A DNA stretch of 64,000 bases from Alisma plantago-aquatica (lineage: Eukaryota; Streptophyta; Magnoliopsida; Alismatales; Alismataceae), in contig OY856411.1 of the NCBI GenBank assembly GCA_963693085.1, forward strand, positions 71,034,001 to 71,098,000, given 5' to 3'. A program made the translations under genes and the position numbers. Of the stretch, positions 56,836-64,000 are shown in pieces (positions within the stretch are counted from its first letter, which is position 1; each line of letters begins with the position of its first letter). The notes under the pieces were generated by a model, which did not search any database, was not told the DNA's origin, and worked only from the letters and a program-made list of their open reading frames with translations.

Positions 56836-58273
56836 ATTCAGGATACAGTCTGATTTGTTGAGTGAAATTGTGGCAGCACAGATGGTCAGTAGGGAACTTG
56901 ACAAGATGAGAGGCTTGATGAAGAAGCCTCAGACCCGCCTTTCCTTGGGAGTAGATGGAAGAATCAGATTCGAGAATCGTATATGGATTCCTGAAGACTC
57001 ACCACTGAAGGAGCGTATCTTAAAAGAAGCTCATGGTTCTAAGTACACAGTGCACCCAGGGACTACTAAGATGTTTAAGGACATGCAGAGGTTTTTCTGG
57101 TGGTCAGGGATGAAGAGAGACATTGCAGCTTATGTGGCCAGTTGTCTTACGTGCCAAATGGTGAAGGCTAAACATCAACGACCTGGTGGACTTTTACAGT
57201 CTATAGAGATTCCGGAATGGAAATGGGATCAGATCACCATGGATTTTGTGGTGGGTTTACCAAGGACCAAGAGAGGTCATGATGCAATATGGGTTGTGGT
57301 GGATCGCCTTACCAAGTCAGCACATTTCCTTGCACTGAAAACCACTGCCAAAGTGACAGACTTAGCTGAGTTGTACATTCGGGAGATAGTGCGTTTGCAT
57401 GGCGTACCCAGTTCCATCATATCTGATAGAGATCCAAAGTTTACTTCCAAACTGTGGAAGCAGGTTCAAGAGGAACTTGGTACGAGGTTAAAGTTCAGTA
57501 CCGCTTATCACCCCCAGACGGATGGACAGTCAGAAAGGACAATCCAGACTTTAGAGGATCTTTTGAGGGCTTGTGTGCTCGATTGGGGTGGATCATGGGA
57601 GCAGTACTTACCTCTAGCAGAGTTTGCATACAACAATAGTTACCAAGCCAGTATCGGGATGCCTCCATATGAAGCTCTATACGGGAGACCGTGTCGGTCA
57701 CCACTTCACTGGGATGATGTTGGTGAGAGGACCTTGTTGAGGTCAGATGAACTCCAAGTGTATGCTGATAAAGTCGCTTTGATCAGGCAAAGGCTAAAGA
57801 GAGCCCAGGATCGACAAAGGTCGTATGCTGATGCAAAGAGGACTGATGTGCATTTCACTGTGGGCGAGCATGTTTTTCTGAAAATCCGACCGCTCCGAGC
57901 TATAGCTAAAAATAGAGGAAAGTTGAGTCCCCGATATGTGGGTCCATTTGAGGTATTAGAACGGATTGGCGAGGTGGCTTATCGTTTGGCATTACCCCCT
58001 CAATATAGTATGATGCATTATGTGTTTCACGTGTCCAATATGAAGCGATATGTGCAAGACCCGAGCCATGTGTTGAGCATTGAACCTATTGAGCTTCAAG
58101 GAAAGCTGTCTTATCCTGAGTTACCTTTGCGTATTATAGATACTAAGGTAAAAGAGCTCAGAAATAAGAATATAGAGATGGTAAAGGTTCTTTGGAAACA
58201 CCATGGGGAGGATGAGGCTACATGGGAGCTGAAGACGGACATGGAGAAAGCATATCCTGATTTGTTTGTTTGA
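56813..58273 (+). pseudogene. Integrase with C-terminal chromodomain (element F)
   Basis: 486 open codons. Zinc region H-H-C-C within HGSKYTVHPGTTKMF and YVASCLTCQ. The core has VVVDRLTKSAHF, ISDRDPKF and TDGQSERTIQTLEDLL (D, D, E). The GPY-type region is RYVGPFEVLERIGEVAYRL. A chromodomain at the end (KVKELRNKNIEMVKVLWKHH, DEATWEL) could direct insertion to heterochromatin. The domain itself has no internal stop; only the upstream shift disconnects it from RT. Confidence 0.92.
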
Positions 58274-58302
58274 TTGTTGAATTTTGAGGGCAAAATTCCT
58301 AT

Positions 58303-58315
58303 AAGGAGGGGAGGA
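58303..58315 (+). other. Polypurine tract of element F
   Basis: AAGGAGGGGAGGA abuts the LTR start TGTTATAACC. Confidence 0.88.
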
Positions 58316-61155
58316 TGTTATAACCTCGATTTCTCCAAATTATGTAATGAAATTATAAAGGTTCTTTTTAAAGAAAAATGAAATTCATGGTTGATATGAT
58401 GAATTGTTTGAATGGATTGAGTGGATTGTGTGTTTGATAACTTGTATGTTCTCTTATTGGGCCTTTGAGGCCGTGGAGCCCAATGGAAAGATTAAAAGAA
58501 AAACAAAAAGAAATGAAAAAGGGAATTTCATTTAATAAAGGAATATATGAGGGAAATAAAAAGAAATGATTTTAAGGCTAAAAGGTATTTTCCCAAAATA
58601 AGATTTCGAGTTAAAAGGGTTCCTTGGGGTTCAAGGAACTCGGGATAATTAGATAATGGCAAAAGAAATAAGGAATATGTGGAAAATACAATTAAATAAG
58701 AGATAACTTGAAACTGAAGTAAAGGGCTCGTTTCCTTTGGATAATGACTCCAATTTTTGTACAAGGGAAGATAAAAATATAAACGAGTTTTCCTCAAAAT
58801 TTGAGGAAAAACGGAGTTAAGGATTGAGAGTTATTGAATTTTCAAGTTATCATCAAAATAGCATTTTCCTTGAATATTTAGGAATTGTTTTCCTTTTTAG
58901 TTTAAGCGCGGACGACGCTGACCGTTGGATTTTAATCCAACGGATCGCGGTCATCGTCTAGAGTCCCAGAGGGACTCGGACTGTGGCGCCGATAGGGGTT
59001 TTTCCCCTCGCTTTCCTGACCAATGCAGTGCATGTGCACTCGCGTTTTGTGTCCCATTGGGATCTGGAGGTCCGGGCGAAGGATCTAGACCTAGGATTTG
59101 ATGGGTTTTGTGGTGTTTTCTAGAAACGCCCAATCGGGCCAAGGTCTGGGACGGTGGCAGGGTTGGGAAACCCTAGAGAGGCCCTCGTGCCCTATAAATA
59201 AGGGTCCTTCGAGTCGGGAGCACCTTCACGAACTCAAACGGCGGCTTCTAGACCCTCGACTCACTCTCTCCCTCTCAATTGCCCTAGCTCCGGCGAGAAC
59301 TCCGCCTTGCTCCGCCGTGGCTCGAGTGGTAAAGAAGAAGAAAAAGACGACGTACAGACGTCGTTGGATTCGAGACCACCGTGATCCAGGAAGGGATCTA
59401 ACGGCTCGAGGAAGCAACCGGTTAAGTTGCGCTCGCGACTCCGAGCGTTCGATCGAGATCCAGCGGCTGAGGACGAGCGGCGGGACGCGTCTCTTGGTTA
59501 GTGGAGGGCCTCGACGCAGAGCGTCAGATCAATGCGGGGCGCATCGGCGCACCGATCGAACGGCCCAGGTTTTTCGGTAAATTCTTCTCTCTGCTTAATA
59601 ATCCAGATAAATGATTTATCTTGCGAAATTAATAGAATTTTCTAGGAAACTCGTATGAGAAAACTTAATATATGAAAATTGTATAGAAAAATATGAGGAA
59701 TCCAATAAAAATAGATTGAGAACCCAGTTCTGTATGTTTTGCAAAAAGTACTTTAATTTGTTAATAAAGTGTATTAAGAATTGGTGAGAAACCCTAATTG
59801 CATGATTAAGGTGTATTTTGGTAAATCAATAGATCAAACTGATAAGTTTAACTTTGCTAATGATAAAGGTGATATGATTATCAGTTTGAATGCAAAAGTA
59901 TGAGATTTAGAGTTGTAATGCTTAAAAAGGAAGTTATTTTACATGGAAACCCTAATTTGGGATAAAAGGAGATAAAAAGCATGTTTTTGGCGGAATAAGA
60001 TAATTGGATATTTAATAAAGGAAATTTACTGAGAAATTAGGGGTTTTATGTAGTTTAATGAATTTAGGATGATAATAAGGAAAGAAGAAGTGTAAACCCT
60101 AATTTCTAAAGGAACCATAAAATAGGAATTGAAACCTAAGTAATATGATGAAAATTAGATGAATATTATTAAAAGGAAAATTGTCCTTTTATTTCAGGTT
60201 TTGCTTGTTGATTGGGTTTCTCTTTCTATCTTGAAATCTGCATTTAAAGGTATGTGGTTACTTAGGGTTAACCGCTTATGTTTTCCGATGTTTCCCGAAC
60301 GTTTTATCGCTTTGAATGCAACTAAACTGCTTGGATGTTCATATTGCAAATATAATGTGGCTATGACTATCACTTAATGTGTATACCCATAAACTCAGAT
60401 CCTGGTTCTCTCTGTGGCAAAATAGCTAACCTAGTACATGGCTACCTATGGATAGGTCATCAGGTTAGAGAAAGGCCTAGTACATGGCTACCTATTGGGT
60501 AGGTCCATCAGGTCTATGGATGACCTAGTACATGGTTACCCATTGAGTAGGTCCATCAGGTCAATGGTTGTCTTAGTACATGGCTACCATGGAGGTAGGA
60601 CCATCAAGTCATAACGAGTTAGATATTGGGCTATCCTCGGATAGTGCCATGCGACTCTACTACCTAAAAGAGAGGTGATATTCATGTCCACTGCAGGGAC
60701 AGCCCAGAGTTTGAGAATATGTATGGATTGAGTTATATGGTTTAAAATGTAATCTTGTTTGTTAAATCATTAATTGAATGATTATGTTGTTAACTTAGTT
60801 GAACAATTATCTGCTTCTCCCCACATACCAGCTTTGGCTGATCGTTGTTTTTGTTTGTCGGCGTTTTAGGTAAAATCCTCAAAAGTACAAACAGTAAAGC
60901 GACATATTGTGAATTCAAGAATTAAAGAACAATGAGGAATTAAATAGAGTAGTTAAGTTGTGGTTAGAAGATAGTTCCCCACTTTTCAAGGTATGCAAAG
61001 AGAAAAATTTTATTACCATTTTTTTCAGTATAGTCTGTTAGAATTTAATAATTATTTATAGTTATATGTTGAACCTTTGATCCGGAATTAATGGGTGCGG
61101 CTTTATCCTCTTGGTCTCCCTTAATTGGGGGTTATTGAAAGGTGAGGTCGTAACA
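58316..61155 (+). repeat. 3' LTR of element F
   Basis: Copy of 50179-53019, TATA box at 59193-59200, tandem repeat at 60428-60610, followed by the TSD TGAAC. Confidence 0.95.
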
Positions 61156-61400
61156 TGAACAACCAGTTCAACACTTGAACCAGTCGTTTCACCTACTTTC
61201 CAATTTTCAATCACATTGGCTTTTAATATTCGATCAATGCCAAACATAACGTCTGCATCAATCCTTAATTCCATCGTATTGATCATTGAACTGTGTGATC
61301 CAGACCAGGAAACAATTGTTTCATTATTAAAATGGTCATTTCAATTCATGAAATGCTTGTTTCACTTTTGAAATGGTCGTTTTAGTTCATGAAATGGTAG
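61156..61400. repeat. Dyad repeats in LTR D2, right part
   Basis: GTTCAACACTTGAACC, CATTTCAATTCATGAAATG, GTTTCACTTTTGAAATGG and TTTTAGTTCATGAAATGG: pairs of TTCAA/TTGAA or TTTCA/TGAAA arms with 4-6 bp between, six or more sites in 245 bp. Confidence 0.7.
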
Positions 61401-62411
61401 TTATACATCCAATGTTGTTTAAATTGAACACATAAACACTCTAGTAATTAAGTTAAAACTTATTAATGAGTAAACTACTATTCTAGGTGCATCCTATGTG
61501 TGTGACCCTATAGGTCCCAAATTACGTTGGTAGTGAATGTCCATAACCAACTTATGACATCACAAGCAATGAGCAACATCTAGCAACACATCATTGCTAC
61601 CCAAGTAATTAGAAAGTTGGAGAACAACTTTATCCTATAATCCGTGATCAGTGTTACTGTGATTGTATAGTTCTTTTTATTTGATATCTGAATTAAACTT
61701 GAGGCATGGAATCGTCATCTTCTCAATGTTCAAACCATGTTTCTTGAACTAGAGCAGACTCTCTGAGATGCATGTGAGTTCACATATCATATATTGAGTC
61801 ACATGACTATGGACATACATTTCTCAGTCTCGCTTATCAAGTGGCCTAGATATCAATCTCTTGTATGAGGGATGAATCCCATCTACATCCCTCACATTCA
61901 ATCCCCATGTGTCACAACGCACCCAAGAACCACCTTTATAGTAACTTTTATTCAAGGTCAGGTTGGATGGTATCAAAATATATTTAACAACATTTGATGA
62001 GTGTAGTGACGTTAGGTATAAGAACCATAATCACCACTGTCACCATGAGAGATTATTTTGACTACCTTTCCATGGTTTCCATGTATCACTCTCAAGTGGG
62101 GTCTATCTGGTAACATGTTCTCTAACATGTACCTATGTGTTTGGTTTGATATCACATATCACGACTGATGAAATTTTGTCATCAACCAACACACATTCTA
62201 GTCTTATGTATTATTATTGTCTATTTTTCTTCCACACTAATATTTCACCAGGGACATGAATGTATGTACTCTTATCATACATATGATCTCCTTATTTAGG
62301 TCATCAACCTAAAGACATATTTCATCGATCAACATCATTATTTAGACATCTACTACGTCTATGTCATCATCTCATGACTGATACAACCATATAAACATAG
62401 TTATCTTTATC

Positions 62412-62463
62412 ATTATCAAATCAAGTATCTAATGCCCATTATCAAATCAAGTATCTAATGCCC
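62412..62463 (+). repeat. 26-bp tandem duplication at the LINE3 5' junction
   Basis: Two copies of a 26-bp unit (ATTATCAAATCAAGTATCTA then ATGCCC) precede LINE3. Confidence 0.85.
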
Positions 62464-62466
62464 ATT

Positions 62467-63912
62467 TTAAGGTGAAAGGTGTCAAAGTTAAACCGGCCCT
62501 CATTTTTGCAGACGACGTCCTCCTCTTCTCTGTGGGACATGCTAGAAGACTTAAAGAAATGACTAAAGTTCTAAAAACTTTCGGGAAGATGACATCCTTG
62601 TACATTAGTGCCATTAAGTCAAGGGTCTACTTCTCTAAATCTTGTGATAACAGAAGAGGGAGATTAAAGGTTGCTACTGGTATGGAGATAGGTTCTTTAC
62701 CTACTAGATATCTTGGCATCCCTTTGGATTCGGGGAGAGTTAAAACCAATGACTACAACCAGCTCATGAATAGCCTTTGCCAAAGGATTGAAGAATGGAG
62801 TGGTCTGAATTTATCAATGGTTGGCCGATTGGTTTTGATCAGAACAGTTATCCAAGCTATTGTCAGATTTTGGGCTCATATGGGGGACATCCCAAACCCT
62901 GTCCTGTACAATATCTGATCCCTCACTGCCAATTTTCTATGGGCGGGCAAAGCTCATGGTATTGCTTGGGAAAAGATAGATAAACCTTTCTCACAGGGGG
63001 GGTTACAGATTGCTGATCTGATGACTATTATGGAGACAAATACAAAAAAGCGAGTTGATAGATTACTATCTCATTCTGAAAGCTACTGGGGGACATGGAT
63101 AAAGCAAAGGTATAACAATTGGAGATCTCCTGATGCCAACAACAACCCTTTGAAGAACTAGAAAGCTATGTGTACCTTTGTAACAAAAAACCCCAACCTA
63201 TATAGTGTGGATGCAAATGGTGGATGGGCTGCCTTAACCCCTCCACCATTAATCAACACCAATATATCGTTGACTGCTGGGGAGGTGCACACAGACCTGC
63301 TTTGGGGCCATTTCCATTGTCCCAAATAGAGCACCCTTGCTTACCGTGTTTTACTTAACAAATTACCCACTGCTAACAGATTACTAAGGTGGGGTTTACA
63401 TGTTGAACCCACTTGCTGCTTGTGTAAGGAGGCTGAGGAGACGAAAGATCACATTTTCTTTGATTGTAAATATTCCAAACAAATGCTTACCATCATTTGC
63501 CTCAGGAATGGATGTCCTTATAATGGTCCATCAAAACCGCATGACATTTTGAGCTGGGTCAAAGGCATATACAGAAACAATAGAACCATATGCAATTTTG
63601 CTAACCTCTGCATAATGGGGCTGATGTTTGGGATATGGAGCGAAAGAAACAGGAGGATACACAACAAGGGGGAGATGGATGAGTTAAACCTCATCAAAGT
63701 CTTCTCTACTAACTTAACCTGGCATGTAAAGAATAGGCAGAAACTCTTAGACAGTTTGAGTTTGACGACAAGTACATACTGGGGCTTTTTGTATACAACC
63801 CCTATATAGTTTGCCTCTTTGCTGGCTTTTGGGGTCTCTTTTTGAGATGCCCTACACTATTTATATAGCTTATCTATACCCTCTTTTGGAAATATATTTA
63901 CCTTATTAAAAA
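62467..63912 (+). mobile_element. LINE3: heavily 5'-truncated L1-type element
   Basis: Starts inside RT just before the FADD motif and ends in a short A-tail. Flanked by the TSD AATGCCCATT (62457-62466, 63913-63922). It lies within LTR D2. Confidence 0.9.
62472..63809 (+). pseudogene. LINE3 ORF2 C-terminal part: RT end, zf-RVT
   Basis: PALIFADDVLLFSVGHARR (catalytic DD), TRYLGIPLDSGR, EWSGLNLSMVGRLVLIRTV, then stops near 62916 and 63160. GIAWEKIDKP and QGGLQIADL follow, and a zf-RVT end at 63330-63500 (AYRVLLNKLPTANRLLRWG, CCLCKEAEETKDHIFFDCKY). Ends with a typical plant L1 tail (FGIWSERNRRIHNK). No RNase H, unlike LINE1. Confidence 0.85.
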
Positions 63913-63964
63913 AATGCCCATTACAATCATTGTATGATTGGCTCTTTAGGCATACATACCAATA

Positions 63965-63977
63965 GACTCCCACTTGC
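63965..63977 (-). other. Polypurine tract of element D2
   Basis: GCAAGTGGGAGTC on the minus strand, the usual copia tract before a 3' LTR. The remaining 23 bases to the window end would be its internal region. Confidence 0.65.
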
Positions 63978-64000
63978 ACTTAGAGCTAATCACCCATGAA

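Larger units (their letters stand above)
50179..61155 (+). mobile_element. Element F: nearly intact chromodomain Ty3/gypsy element
   Basis: LTRs of 2841 and 2840 bp, start TGTTATAACC and end GTAACA, TSD TGAAC (50174-50178, 61156-61160). It has a tRNA-Met primer site, gag, protease, RT, RNase H, integrase, chromodomain and polypurine tract, 10,977 bp in all. By eye the LTRs differ at about 40 positions (1.4 percent), mostly transitions, so F is older than B. Only a few lesions separate its frames: stops at 54482 and about 54575 in gag, a shift near 54846, a TAG at 55459 and a shift near 56833. Confidence 0.95.
49691..63964 (-). mobile_element. Element D2: 3' LTR of a minus-strand copia element, split by F and LINE3
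   Basis: Three segments (about 49691-50178, 61156-62466, 63913-63964) join across F and LINE3. At the right edge the minus strand reads a polypurine tract, then TATTGGTATGTATGCC, a copia LTR start. The element body therefore lies beyond 64000 and this is its 3' LTR. The left end is uncertain. It shares words with LTR D. Confidence 0.6.

Noticed and set aside
29632..62466. LTR D and LTR D2 as the two LTRs of one giant copia element
   Set aside because: They share words but are too different. D2 has its own polypurine tract at the right edge, which makes it a 3' LTR of an element extending off-window.

Overview
The window is nuclear DNA of a flowering plant. It contains Ty1/copia and Ty3/gypsy retrotransposons, including Tat/Athila-type and chromodomain lineages, L1-type LINEs with plant zf-RVT and RNase H domains, and a Cassandra element carrying 5S rRNA sequence. 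I cannot name the species. I found no ordinary host gene; nearly all of the sequence is a nested stack of retroelements, most of them dated by target-site duplications (TSDs) that I could read.

Layout, left half (1-26107). An old + strand copia element, C, runs from before the left edge to about 26107. It was interrupted twice. First, element A (1206-18107, minus strand, 2.3-kb LTRs, TSD AATGT) inserted at the gag/protease boundary. A is a Tat/Athila-like element with one small orphan ORF. A was itself entered by element B (4067-13710, + strand, 1.53-kb LTRs, TSD ATAGG). B is a young, non-autonomous Athila-like element with gag-protease and a 527-codon ATHILA ORF1-like gene, but no reverse transcriptase or integrase. 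Second, a 5'-truncated LINE (LINE1, about 19208-23951, minus) entered the end of C integrase. LINE1 was then entered by a complete Cassandra element (22215-23046, TSD CTCCT).

Right half. 26108-29631 holds nothing I can assign. From 29632 to 48290 lies a minus-strand copia remnant, D (3' LTR, RNase H, RT, end of integrase). Its RNase H is split by a decayed chromodomain gypsy element, E (31892-46882). The left LTR of E holds a 3'-truncated LINE2 (33417-37769) with a perfect 16-bp TSD. 48291-about 49690 is degenerate sequence, perhaps a LINE ORF1 remnant. From about 49691 to 63964 is the 3' LTR of another minus-strand copia element, D2, whose body lies beyond the right edge. That LTR is split by an almost intact chromodomain gypsy element, F (50179-61155, TSD TGAAC), and by LINE3 (62467-63912, TSD AATGCCCATT).

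Most unusual feature. Element B carries dense arrays of a 15-bp dyad, GTCGAT-ACC-ATCGAC, and its reverse complement. There are seven sites in each LTR and about sixteen just upstream of the ATHILA ORF1-like gene, where they precede a TATA-like box and a pyrimidine-rich leader. Many sites are paired head-to-head with 4-6 nt between them, so they form larger perfect or near-perfect hairpins. The LTRs of A, D and D2, and less strictly F, each carry their own unrelated short dyad repeats. This suggests that recurrent, element-specific dyad arrays are a general design of these LTRs.
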